DNA of 64,000 nucleotides from assembly GCA_965199005.1 (NCBI GenBank), contig CBDAQK010000006.1, positions 930,001-994,000 on the forward strand. Reading direction: 5' to 3'. Numbering within the stretch: the stretch's first letter is position 1; every line of letters begins with the position of its first letter. Below the pieces are notes generated by a model. It was not told the DNA's origin and ran no database searches. It saw nothing but the letters and a program-made list of their open reading frames with translations. Of the stretch, positions 7,669 to 15,052 are shown in pieces. Position numbers and translations under genes: made by a program. Source of the stretch: LMUY01 sp965199005. Lineage in GTDB: Bacteria > Pseudomonadota > Alphaproteobacteria > Acetobacterales > Acetobacteraceae.

Positions 7669-9532
7669 TGGGTGCTCCGAGCAAGGCTTCGATACGGATT
7701 AATTCGCCGAGCGACCACGCCTGGAACGGGCAGCCGCCGGGCGTGTGTGGTGCGTCGCCATCAACGACCTCTGACACATGCCCTAACCCGGCGGTGTGAA
7801 GATGCGCTTGCAAGGCCGGCAGAAAACGCGCGCGTCCCACCTCCCGCGCCGCCGGGGTATTGCCCTCATTGGCCAACCATGCCGCGACGAACGGCCCGAG
7901 CAACCAGGGCCATGCCGTGCCCTGATGATAGGCGTTGTCACGTTCCACTGGGCCGCCCCGGTAATGCGGCACGTAGCCGGGGTCGTCGGGTGCCAAGGTA
8001 CGCAGGCCGAGCGGGGTCAGTAGCGAGCGCTCCGCCAGCGTGACCACGCCCGCAATCAACCGGGGCGTCAACACTGGGATGGGCAGGCCGCCCGCCGCCA
8101 GCACCTGGTTGGGCCGCACCCGGCAGTCCCGTGCCCCAGGCACGCCGTCCGCGTCCAGCACGTCGATCAATCCGCCGGTGGCCCGGTCGGGGAACAACCC
8201 CACCACGCTGTCCCGCGCCCGCAGCGCCGCCGCCATCCAGTGGTCGTTGCCGGGCCACTGGCCGGCGATCGCCAAGGCGTTCACCCACAGCGCCTGCAAC
8301 TCGACTGGTTTGCCGATCCGCGGCGTGACGACGTGGTCGCCGATCTTGGCATCCATCCAGGTGACCTGCACGCCGGGCACCCCGGCCCGCAACAACCCGT
8401 CGCGTGGATCGGGCGAGATGCCAAACCGGGTGCCTGCGCTATAGCCCTCCAGGATGGCGGCTGCGGCGGCGCGCAAGCGGGTGGTGATCGCGCGGGAGGC
8501 ACCGCCGCCGTCGCACAACTCGTGCACCGCCACGATGAACCAGAGCGAGGCGTCGGCGGAATTGTACTCCGGCGCGCCATCGCCGTCGGGAAAGCGGTTG
8601 GGCAGCATGCCTTCGCTGACATGATCGGCCCAGGCCAGCAGGATTTCCGCCGCCTCCTGCAAGCGGCCGCGGGCAATCAGCAGGCCGCGCATGGCAATGA
8701 AGGTGTCCCGGCCCCAATCCGTGAACCATGGGAACCCCGCCAGCACGCTGGGTGCATTACGCCGGGCCACGAGATACGAATCGGCCGAGATATCCCGGGT
8801 GGGGCGGCTGCGGCGATCCGCCTCGCCTGCCTCCAGTGCTTGGGCGGAGAGGGTGCCAAGGCTTTGTGCCCGCAGGATCAGCACGGCCTCGGTCGCGGCA
8901 TCCCAGACGAAAGTGCCGGGTGAGGCGAGGTCCTCCCCGTCATCAAGCCCACGGGCGAGGTCGGCCGCGTAGCTGAACTGCCGGAACCAGTCCGGACCGG
9001 GGGTCCAGGTGAAACTGCCGCGCGCCGTCACGGCAGCCACGCCGGGGTAGGGACGCCACGTCAACGCCCCGTCTTGGCGGGTTGGGGTGAAATCGAACGC
9101 CGGGTTTTCATGGTGCAGCGCATGATAGTCGCGGCCGGACATCAGCGGGCGAACAGTCAGCCGCACCGTGCGGTCGGCCCACCAGCGCAACACGGTTTCT
9201 TGTGTCGTGCGGTTGACGAAGATCTCGTGCCGCAGCTCGGTGCCGTCCGGCAGGTTGAACCGCCACCTTGGCCATGGCAGCGCGGTGAAGTCGGACAGAT
9301 AGGCACGCGCATCTGGATAGACTACGCCACCCCGGTAGGCCTGTGCGCTCAGCGCGTAGCGGCCGGCGGGGGTTTCGGCAAACACTTCCAGGCCATTCAG
9401 CAGGACCTGGCGCCCCGCCGGTGACTCCGTCAGCAGCAGCGCGTGATAGCGGCGGGTGCGGGTCAATCCTGCCGTGCCGGACGCGAAGCCTCCGTGCCCA
9501 TCGGCCTCAAGCCACTCCCAGTCCCAATCCAT
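7658..9532 (-). CDS. Amylo-alpha-1,6-glucosidase / glycogen debranching enzyme (GDE type)
   Basis: This 624-aa protein has the two-domain bacterial GDE layout. The N-terminal domain has EWLEADGHGGFASGTAGLTR and RRYHALLLTESPAGR. The C-terminal (alpha/alpha)6 glucosidase domain has GFPWFTDWGRDTFIAMRGL near residue 265, PEYNSADASLWFIVAVHEL, RPNQVLAAGGLPIPVL and AYHQGTAWPWLLGPFVAAW. It removes alpha-1,6-linked glucose from glycogen or limit dextrins. The ATG at 9532 gives MDWDWEWLEADG, the usual start. The stop overlaps the GH63-like start by 11 nt, and bluB follows. With GlgX at 1-787 the window holds two different kinds of debranching enzyme, one isoamylase-like and one glucosidase-like. Confidence 0.9.
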   Translation of the reverse strand: MDWDWEWLEADGHGGFASGTAGLTRTRRYHALLLTESPAGRQVLLNGLEVFAETPAGRYALSAQAYRGGVVYPDARAYLSDFTALPWPRWRFNLPDGTELRHEIFVNRTTQETVLRWWADRTVRLTVRPLMSGRDYHALHHENPAFDFTPTRQDGALTWRPYPGVAAVTARGSFTWTPGPDWFRQFSYAADLARGLDDGEDLASPGTFVWDAATEAVLILRAQSLGTLSAQALEAGEADRRSRPTRDISADSYLVARRNAPSVLAGFPWFTDWGRDTFIAMRGLLIARGRLQEAAEILLAWADHVSEGMLPNRFPDGDGAPEYNSADASLWFIVAVHELCDGGGASRAITTRLRAAAAAILEGYSAGTRFGISPDPRDGLLRAGVPGVQVTWMDAKIGDHVVTPRIGKPVELQALWVNALAIAGQWPGNDHWMAAALRARDSVVGLFPDRATGGLIDVLDADGVPGARDCRVRPNQVLAAGGLPIPVLTPRLIAGVVTLAERSLLTPLGLRTLAPDDPGYVPHYRGGPVERDNAYHQGTAWPWLLGPFVAAWLANEGNTPAAREVGRARFLPALQAHLHTAGLGHVSEVVDGDAPHTPGGCPFQAWSLGELIRIEALLGAPNGS

Positions 9533-9658
9533 GCCGGCCCCACCCTGTCGGCTGACAAGATGCCTATGAGTGAGCCCGGCGGGAAGCGGCCTTACGATCA
9601 GCGTGGACTATTCTCAGGCCACCTCCCAGGGCAGCGCCCGGCCAAGCAGCGGCTCCCC

Positions 9659-9686
9659 TTGAACTCCCTCCGACGGGCGCTAGGGT
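9659..9686 (+). promoter_or_regulatory. Candidate sigma70-like promoter for the crotonase/GST operon
   Basis: TTGAAC at 9659-9664 and TAGGGT at 9681-9686 are separated by 16 nt and lie about 30 nt upstream of the ATG at 9715. This is a spacing-plausible but weak match to a housekeeping promoter in GC-rich alphaproteobacteria. It is an inference from two hexamers only. Confidence 0.25.
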
Positions 9687-9714
9687 GGCGGGGTAATACA
9701 GGGAGATCGCAGCA

Positions 9715-10512
9715 ATGGCGGACATGCAAAGCGGGAGCGAGGACCTGCTTTACACGGTGGAGGGCGGGATCGGCCGCGTCACCTTCAACCGCCCGCAAGC
9801 CCGCAACGCCATGACCTTTGCCATGTACGACCGCCTGGCCAAAATATGCGAGGAAGCCGGGTCCGACCCGTCGATGCGGGCCCTGGTGCTGACCGGGGCA
9901 GGGGAGAAGGCGTTCGCTTCCGGAACCGACATCTCCCAATTCCGTGAGTTGAAAACCCCGCAGGATGCGCTTGAATACGAGCAGCGGATCGACCGGGTGC
10001 TGGTGGCGCTGGAGCGCTGCCCCATCCCCACCATTGCCGTGATTGCCGGCGCGTGCACCGGCGGCGGCGCGGGTATGGCTGCAGCCTGTGACCTGCGCAT
10101 TGCCACCAAGGCCTCCCGGTTCGGCTTCCCCGTGGCGCGCACGCTCGGCAATTGCCTGTCCATCTCCAACTACACCCGCCTGGCTGCCCTGGTGGGGCCG
10201 GCGGCGGTGAAGGATATGGTCTTCACCGCCCGGTTGCTCGGTGCCGAGGAAGCAAAGTCGGTCGGCTTCATCAATGAAATCGTCGAGGACCGGGCCGCGC
10301 TGGACGCCCGGGCGGACGAATTGGCCAAGCTGGTCGCCAGCATGGCCCCGCTGACGCTGCGCGCCACCAAGGAGGCGCTCTATCGCATCCGCGAGCGCTC
10401 CCGCCCCGAGGAGGGGCATGATCTCATCGTGATGTGCTATATGAGCCAGGATTTCCGTGAAGGCTTGGACGCGTTCCTCACCAAGCGTACGCCGCATTGG
10501 ACGGGCAAATGA
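9715..10512 (+). CDS. Crotonase-fold (enoyl-CoA hydratase/isomerase family) protein 1
   Basis: This 265-aa member of the enoyl-CoA hydratase/isomerase superfamily binds acyl-CoA. The CoA/oxyanion-hole elements GEKAFASGTDISQF and GACTGGGAGMAAACDLRI are present, as is the crotonase C-terminal part. The two glutamates used by enoyl-CoA hydratases are missing: the first position (GGGCELA in rat hydratase) reads GGGAGMA and the second (QPE) reads FPV. It is therefore unlikely to be a classical hydratase and could be an isomerase, thioesterase, lyase or dehalogenase-like enzyme. Start ATG 9715 (MADMQSGSEDLLYTVEGGIG). Its stop overlaps the next ATG (ATGA), pairing it with a second crotonase. Confidence 0.85.
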   Translation: MADMQSGSEDLLYTVEGGIGRVTFNRPQARNAMTFAMYDRLAKICEEAGSDPSMRALVLTGAGEKAFASGTDISQFRELKTPQDALEYEQRIDRVLVALERCPIPTIAVIAGACTGGGAGMAAACDLRIATKASRFGFPVARTLGNCLSISNYTRLAALVGPAAVKDMVFTARLLGAEEAKSVGFINEIVEDRAALDARADELAKLVASMAPLTLRATKEALYRIRERSRPEEGHDLIVMCYMSQDFREGLDAFLTKRTPHWTGK

Positions 10513-11276
10513 CCGAGGGCGTTCCGACCCTGCGCATCGAGGGGGCCATTGCCACCATCCAGCTCAACCGCCCCTCGGTCCATAACCGGATGGAGCCGGA
10601 GGATTTGACCGAGCTAGGGCGGCTGCTGGATTGCATCGAGGTGCAGGCGGCGCCGCGTGTTCTGCTGCTGACGGCGACCGGCAAGTCCTTTTCGTCCGGG
10701 TTCAACATCGGCAAGCTGAATGGCGGCGATGGGGACGCGGGCGGCGATGGCTCGTTCGACAAGGTGGTGGACCGGTTGGAGCGCTTTCGGCTGCCCACCA
10801 TCTGCGCCCTGAATGGCGGCGTGTATGGCGGCTCAACCGACATGGCGCTGTCCTGCGACTTCCGCATCGGGGTGGAGGGCATGACCATGTTCATGCCGGC
10901 GGCGCGGCTTGGCCTGCATTATTACGCCGGCGGCATGCGGCGCTACGTGGCCCGATTGGGGTTGGGGGCCGCCAAGAAACTGTTCCTGACCGCGGCAAAG
11001 CTGGATACCGCCGAGATGCTGCAGATCGGCTATCTGGACGAGGCGGTGCCCCCTGAGCGGCTGATGCCCCGGGTGATGGAATTGGCGGCCGTGCTTGCCG
11101 CCAATGCCCCGATCGCGGTGCAGGGCATGAAACGGGCGCTGAACGATATCAGCCGTGGCGAGCCGGATTTGGCATTGATCGCCGACAACCAGGCGCGCAG
11201 CCGGCGGTCCGCCGACCTGGCCGAGGGCCGGGCCGCCTGGCTGGAAAAGCGGACACCCAAATTCATTGGGGCCTGA
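10509..11276 (+). CDS. Crotonase-fold (enoyl-CoA hydratase/isomerase family) protein 2
   Basis: This 255-aa crotonase-fold protein starts at ATG 10509, which overlaps the stop of the preceding gene (ATGA). The oxyanion-hole segments are GKSFSSGFNIGKLN and GGVYGGSTDMALSCDFRI. At the first catalytic position Asp stands in place of Glu (STDMALSCD), and at the second Ala stands where hydratases have Glu (MFMPAARLGLHYY). It differs clearly from its neighbour, so this is not a recent duplication. With the following glutathione transferase it forms a three-gene plus-strand unit, which might process an acyl-CoA or thioester substrate. No specific reaction can be assigned from the sequence. Confidence 0.85.
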   Translation: MTEGVPTLRIEGAIATIQLNRPSVHNRMEPEDLTELGRLLDCIEVQAAPRVLLLTATGKSFSSGFNIGKLNGGDGDAGGDGSFDKVVDRLERFRLPTICALNGGVYGGSTDMALSCDFRIGVEGMTMFMPAARLGLHYYAGGMRRYVARLGLGAAKKLFLTAAKLDTAEMLQIGYLDEAVPPERLMPRVMELAAVLAANAPIAVQGMKRALNDISRGEPDLALIADNQARSRRSADLAEGRAAWLEKRTPKFIGA

Positions 11277-11298
11277 TTCCGCAAATGGAGGATATGCG

Positions 11299-12000
11299 AT
11301 GATCAAGTTCTATTACAGCCTGGCGCCAAACCCGATGAAGGTGGCGCTATTTCTCGAAGAGGCCGGGCTGGCCTACGAAGCGATCCCCGTGGACACCCGC
11401 AAGGGCGAGCAATTCGACCCAGCCTTCGCCGCGGTGAACCCGAACAACAAGGTGCCCGCGATCGTCGACGGGGACGTCACCGTGTTCGACAGCAACGCCA
11501 TCCTGCTCTACCTCGGCGAGAAGACCGGCAAGTTCATGCCGGGTTCCTCGCCCCAGGCGCGGGCGGATATGTTCTCGTGGATGATGTTCGTCGGCACCGG
11601 CATGGGGCCGTATTCCGGTCAAGCCGTGCATTTCCGCCACCACTCCCCGCCGGGGAACGATTACGGCGCGACGCGCTATCTGTTTGAAGCCAAGCGCCAT
11701 TACGGCATCCTGAACGACCGGCTGGCAAAGCAGGAGTGGATGCTCGGCAGCGAATACTCCGTCGTCGACATGGCCGTTTGGGGCTGGGGCCGGATGGCGC
11801 CGTACGTGATGGGGAGTTCGCCGAAGGATATGTCGGTGTGGGAGGAATTTCCCCACGTGAAGCGCATGCTGGACGTCATCAACGCCCGCCCGGCGGCCAT
11901 CCGTGCCGAGGCGCTCCGCGAGCGGCATGCGTTCAAGACCGAGCTGGACGCGGAGGCGAAGCGCCACATGTTCCGCTTCCTCGCGGAACCAGTGATCTAG
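11299..12000 (+). CDS. Glutathione S-transferase family protein (YfcG/Nu-class-like)
   Basis: This 233-aa cytoplasmic protein has the two-domain GST fold. The thioredoxin-like N-terminal domain is seen in MIKFYYSLAPNPMKVALFLE, and NPNNKVPAIVDGDVTVFDSN is the glutathione-binding cis-Pro/Ser region. The all-helical C-terminal domain includes HYGILNDRLAKQEWMLGSEY and SVVDMAVWGWGRM, the GST N-capping box and hydrophobic staple. The sequence resembles YfcG/GstN-like Nu-class proteins, which have disulfide reductase activity. ATG 11299 is chosen because GGAGGA (11287-11292) precedes it by six bases; the ATG at 11294 opens a dead frame. It follows the crotonase pair by 22 nt. Confidence 0.88.
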   Translation: MIKFYYSLAPNPMKVALFLEEAGLAYEAIPVDTRKGEQFDPAFAAVNPNNKVPAIVDGDVTVFDSNAILLYLGEKTGKFMPGSSPQARADMFSWMMFVGTGMGPYSGQAVHFRHHSPPGNDYGATRYLFEAKRHYGILNDRLAKQEWMLGSEYSVVDMAVWGWGRMAPYVMGSSPKDMSVWEEFPHVKRMLDVINARPAAIRAEALRERHAFKTELDAEAKRHMFRFLAEPVI

Positions 12001-12039
12001 CTGCCGCGAAGGGCCTGAAGCGGTGAAAGCGGGGGGCGG

Positions 12040-12685
12040 GTGCCGAACCCGGATTATGGCCAGGGTGCCCCTGGCGTCGTGCGCGGGCTTGCGATCGGCG
12101 GGGTGCTGCTGCTGATCGTGGCGGCCGTCAGCCATGGCCTCCACCCGCCATTGTTTTGGCAGCCCGTCGTGGCGCTCCTGGCGACTGCCAGTTGAATGGT
12201 CTGGTCGAGCCGGATCGGCAAGCAGCGCAAAATTCGCGCACTGCTCGGCCGCCAGCCATGGCGGGGGAATGAAATTGTGCTGGACATTGGCTGCGGCCGC
12301 AGCTGGCGGCCATCGCGGTGGCACAGCGCGTGCCGGAAGGCCGGATCATCGGCATTGACCTTTGGCGCAGCCGCGGCCTGTCGCGCAGCCCGCTGGACGC
12401 TGCCCAGGCCAATGTCGCGGCGACACAGTTCGGCGCGCGCGTGTCATTCGAGATGGGATGCGACAAGGCTCCCCTTCGGCGAAGCGATGTTCGACGTCGT
12501 GGTGTCGTTGACCATGCTGCACAACATCCCCTCTGCCTCTGGCAGGGCCCGCGCCATCGAGGAGGCTTTGCGCGTGCTTCGCCCCGGCGCTGATCTTCGG
12601 TATCGTGCACACACCGAAATACGCCGCAGCGGCCAAGTCTGCGGGCGCCCGCCGCGTTTGGCTTTCCAGGCCGGCGATCCTCTGA
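12040..12685 (+). pseudogene. Class I SAM-dependent methyltransferase, broken by one stop and three frame changes
   Basis: The remains of a membrane-anchored class I methyltransferase can be followed through three frames. GTG 12040 opens a hydrophobic N-terminus (VVRGLAIGGVLLLIVAAVSH) that meets TGA at 12193-12195. The same frame resumes with MVWSSRIGKQRKIRALLG and the SAM motif GNEIVLDIGCGR. Near 12300 the reading shifts frame (VPEGRIIGIDLW, AAQANVAATQFGARVSFEMG), shifts back near 12470 (RLPFGEAMFDVVVSLTMLHN, EEALRVLRPG), then shifts to a third frame near 12590 (LIFGIVHTPKYAAAAKSAGA), ending at TGA 12683. Motif order is that of an intact methyltransferase, so small indels, not rearrangement, broke it. 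Function is lost unless the sequence contains errors. Confidence 0.8.
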
Positions 12686-12754
12686 GCGCTGCCGGATTGG
12701 TCGATGAGTGCTGAGAAGGCCAACTCACCGTACTCGACTGAGGAAGGACGTCAG

Positions 12755-13093
12755 ATGCAAAAATTTTTGGTGATGTATCTAATACCGAGAGCGGTGCTCG
12801 ATGATTGGAAGAAGGTCGACCCTGAGCAACGGAAAGGGTCGGAAGAGAAAATGATGGCGGAGTGGCAGAAATGGATGAGCGATCATGCCAGCATGATCAC
12901 CGACACGTGGGTTGGCGGTAAGACAAAGCGTGTTGTTGCTGGCGATACGTCGGATGTTAGAAACGACATCACGCTATTCTCGTTTATCGAGGCAGAGTCA
13001 CACGAGGCCGCTACCGCGATCTTCGAAAAACATCCGCATCTTCAAATCCCGCAATCCTCCATCGAAGTGATGGAAATGCGGTCGATGACATAG
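12755..13093 (+). CDS. Small conserved-type protein of unknown function (112 aa)
   Basis: The frame opens MQKFLVMYLIPRAVLDDW. The ATG at 12755 is chosen because AGGAAGGA (12741-12748) precedes it at good spacing. The protein is soluble and charged, with no signal peptide or membrane segment. The C-terminal stretch FSFIEAESHEAATAIFEKHP followed by QIPQSSIEVMEMR resembles the ferredoxin-like alpha/beta fold of YCII/DGPF-type small proteins, in which a 'sum over an item and compare' helix-strand ends the domain. That is a fold guess, not an identification. Codon use is less GC-biased than in the neighbours, and the gene lies just after the decayed methyltransferase, so it may be a recent arrival. 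Confidence 0.65.
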   Translation: MQKFLVMYLIPRAVLDDWKKVDPEQRKGSEEKMMAEWQKWMSDHASMITDTWVGGKTKRVVAGDTSDVRNDITLFSFIEAESHEAATAIFEKHPHLQIPQSSIEVMEMRSMT

Positions 13094-13124
13094 GCGCAAC
13101 GTCGCACGAAGGTAGGATGCAAGC

Positions 13125-13952
13125 ATGTCCCGGAATTTCCGTCTGGACGCCTATCTGGCGCGAATCGGATTTGGTGGCCCGGTCAATCCCGATCTCGCGA
13201 CACTCGCTGGTTTGCAGGCCCATCACGTCGCCGCGCTTCCCTTCGAGGCCCTCGATCCGCTGCTGCGCCGCCCCGTTGCCCTCGATCTCGACGCCGTGCA
13301 GGCCAAGATTGTTGAAGGGCAGCGCGGGGGCTATTGTTTCGAGCAGAACGCGCTGCTGCAGGCTGCCCTGCAAACGATCGGCTTCAAGGTCACCGGGCTG
13401 GGCGCGCGCGTGCGCTGGATGTCGCCGCCCGGTTCGCCCCTTGGGCCGCGCACCCACATGCTGCTCCTGGTCGATTTGCCGGAGGGGAGGTTCCTGGCGG
13501 ATGCCGGGTTCGGCGCCTGCCTGCTGGACGCGCCGCTGGCGTTGCAGACCGGCACCGAGCAGGCGACCGCCATGGGCCGCTTCCGCCTGACCGAAACGGG
13601 CGGTTTGTTCACACTCAGCGCAAAGCAGCCATCGGGCTGGCGGGCGGCGTATATGTTCGATCTGGTGCCACAACTCCCGTCGGACTACGTGCTCAGCAAT
13701 TGGTTCACCTCGACCAATCCGCAGTCGCCATTCCCAAACACGCTCATCATGGAGCGCCTGGCGCCTGACCGGCGTTACAAACTCATGAACCGCCGCTTCG
13801 TGACCGAAATGCGCGAGGGCGAGGTGGCCAGCGAGAGGATGATCGAAACCGCCGAGGACCTGCAGCAGGTTCTCGAGGAAGTCTTCGGGGTCATTCCGCC
13901 CGTTCCAGCCGCGGACATCATGGCCGTGTTAGCGAGAGCGAGCCCGCCCTAG
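13125..13952 (+). CDS. nat: Arylamine N-acetyltransferase
   Basis: NAT enzymes (275 aa here, the usual size) transfer acetyl from acetyl-CoA to aromatic amines and hydrazines through a papain-like Cys-His-Asp triad. All three are visible: Cys71 in RGGYCFEQN, His111 in GPRTHMLLLVDL and Asp126 in FLADAGFG. The N-terminal helical bundle starts FRLDAYLARIGF, and the RHV-like segment LQAHHVAALPFEALDP is present. The third-domain marks YVLSNWFTSTNPQSPFPN are intact. Start ATG 13125. The end overlaps the convergent lysozyme-fold gene by 4 bp. Members of the family may also act in antibiotic or lipid metabolism; nothing nearby points to a particular substrate. Confidence 0.92.
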   Translation: MSRNFRLDAYLARIGFGGPVNPDLATLAGLQAHHVAALPFEALDPLLRRPVALDLDAVQAKIVEGQRGGYCFEQNALLQAALQTIGFKVTGLGARVRWMSPPGSPLGPRTHMLLLVDLPEGRFLADAGFGACLLDAPLALQTGTEQATAMGRFRLTETGGLFTLSAKQPSGWRAAYMFDLVPQLPSDYVLSNWFTSTNPQSPFPNTLIMERLAPDRRYKLMNRRFVTEMREGEVASERMIETAEDLQQVLEEVFGVIPPVPAADIMAVLARASPP

Positions 13953-14452
13953 TACCAGCCGTGCTTCTTCCAGAATCCAACCGCGTTATCCGCCGTCTGA
14001 TAGCGCTGCGCGATATAGCGGATGCCGCCCTGCGCCTCCTCCACCGCGTTGCCGAACGATGCGGCACCGTGAGGATTGAGGTGGTAACTGGATTGGGTGA
14101 GCTGAAACAAGCCGCGGGCCGAGTCCTTTCCGTTGCTGGCGCCAACCTTTCCGGTGGACTCGCGCTCTATGATGTAGTGCAGATCGGCCTCCCAGGTGGT
14201 GGGAACGCCCTCTTTGGCGATGGCTGTTCGCACGGCCTGCGTCACATCCGTCGGCATCGCATCTGCCGTTGCGGCCGCCGCCCGATGCGCCGCGTGGTCC
14301 ACATGGGCGTGAAAAGAACCCTTGTGGTGGGCCGATGCGGCATGATGCCCGGCCACAGCGTGCCTGTGGCCATGATGCGCCGGTCCCGTGCCTGACGCAT
14401 GAGGTGCGGCCTTCGCAACCGAACCAGGGTTGGACTCTTTCATCTCCCCCAC
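13949..14452 (-). CDS. Lysozyme-fold (transglycosylase SLT-like) protein with His-rich N-terminus
   Basis: This 167-aa protein has a C-terminal lysozyme-like/SLT domain: DLHYIIERESTGKVGASNGK with the expected catalytic Glu, ARGLFQLTQSSYHLNPHG, and GGIRYIAQRYQTADNAVGFW. Such domains cleave peptidoglycan glycan strands. The first roughly 65 residues are low-complexity and rich in His and Ala (AHHGHRHAVAGHHAASAHHK), with no signal peptide or transmembrane segment, which is unusual for a peptidoglycan enzyme. Start is GTG 14452 or ATG 14443; no clear ribosome site separates them. It is convergent with nat (4-bp overlap). The C-terminal WKKHGWY tail is typical of phage-derived or secreted small muramidases, so export by a holin-like route or a phage origin is possible. 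Confidence 0.72.
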   Translation of the reverse strand: MGEMKESNPGSVAKAAPHASGTGPAHHGHRHAVAGHHAASAHHKGSFHAHVDHAAHRAAAATADAMPTDVTQAVRTAIAKEGVPTTWEADLHYIIERESTGKVGASNGKDSARGLFQLTQSSYHLNPHGAASFGNAVEEAQGGIRYIAQRYQTADNAVGFWKKHGWY

Positions 14453-14480
14453 TGTGGCGCCCGATGCTTAACGATTCCTT

Positions 14481-15011
14481 TCAGCCGGCCGATAAGAGGG
14501 CGGCGAGCGCCACACACGCCGCGTGGATGGCTGGCCATTGCTCCGCGAAATCCGCCTCCGGGTTGATCGGCCCCCCGTCCATCATGGCACGGGTCAAACT
14601 CAGCCCCGGCATGGCCGGAACCAGGCGCATTTTGATGCCCTCGGCGACCTGCTGTAACTGCTCGGCGCATTTAGCGCCGCCGTGGCCGCCATAGGTGACG
14701 ATGGCGAGCGGCTTGCCCTGCCATTCCGCGTAGCAATGGTCGATCGCGTTCTTCAATGCGGCCGGATTGCCCCAATTATATTGCGGCGTCACGAAGACGA
14801 ATCCCGCACCACCGGCAACCTTCTCGCTCCAGGCCCGGGTGTGCGGGTGAAGGTAGCGGCCGGTAACCGGAATGTGCGGCTCGTCGTCCATCGGCAGCTT
14901 CCATTCGGCGAGATCGACCAGTTCGAACGGCAACCCCGTCGCCTCCTGGCCAATTTCTGCCACCCAGCGGACCAAGACCGGGCCGAGGCGTTGCGCGCGG
15001 ACACTGCCCAT
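14481..15011 (-). CDS. NADPH-dependent FMN reductase family protein (N-terminus out of frame)
   Basis: This flavodoxin-fold quinone/azo/chromate-reductase-type protein binds FMN. It has the phosphate loop GSVRAQRLG at the very start, FVFVTPQYNWGNPAALKNAI for the flavin ring, and YGGHGGAKCAEQL. The visible frame begins at ATG 15011 directly at the GSVR loop, so the first beta strand is missing. It is found in the adjoining frame from ATG 15046 (MDPAEKK). One extra base in the five-A run (15027-15031) would join them into MDPAEKKDHLVIMGSVRAQR. It is thus either an annotation-scale sequencing error, a slippage site, or a newly broken gene. A related FMN reductase lies at 18292-18867. Confidence 0.8.
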   Translation of the reverse strand: MGSVRAQRLGPVLVRWVAEIGQEATGLPFELVDLAEWKLPMDDEPHIPVTGRYLHPHTRAWSEKVAGGAGFVFVTPQYNWGNPAALKNAIDHCYAEWQGKPLAIVTYGGHGGAKCAEQLQQVAEGIKMRLVPAMPGLSLTRAMMDGGPINPEADFAEQWPAIHAACVALAALLSAG

Positions 15012-15052
15012 GATGACCAGGTGGTCTTTTTCTCAGCCGGATCCATGCACTG

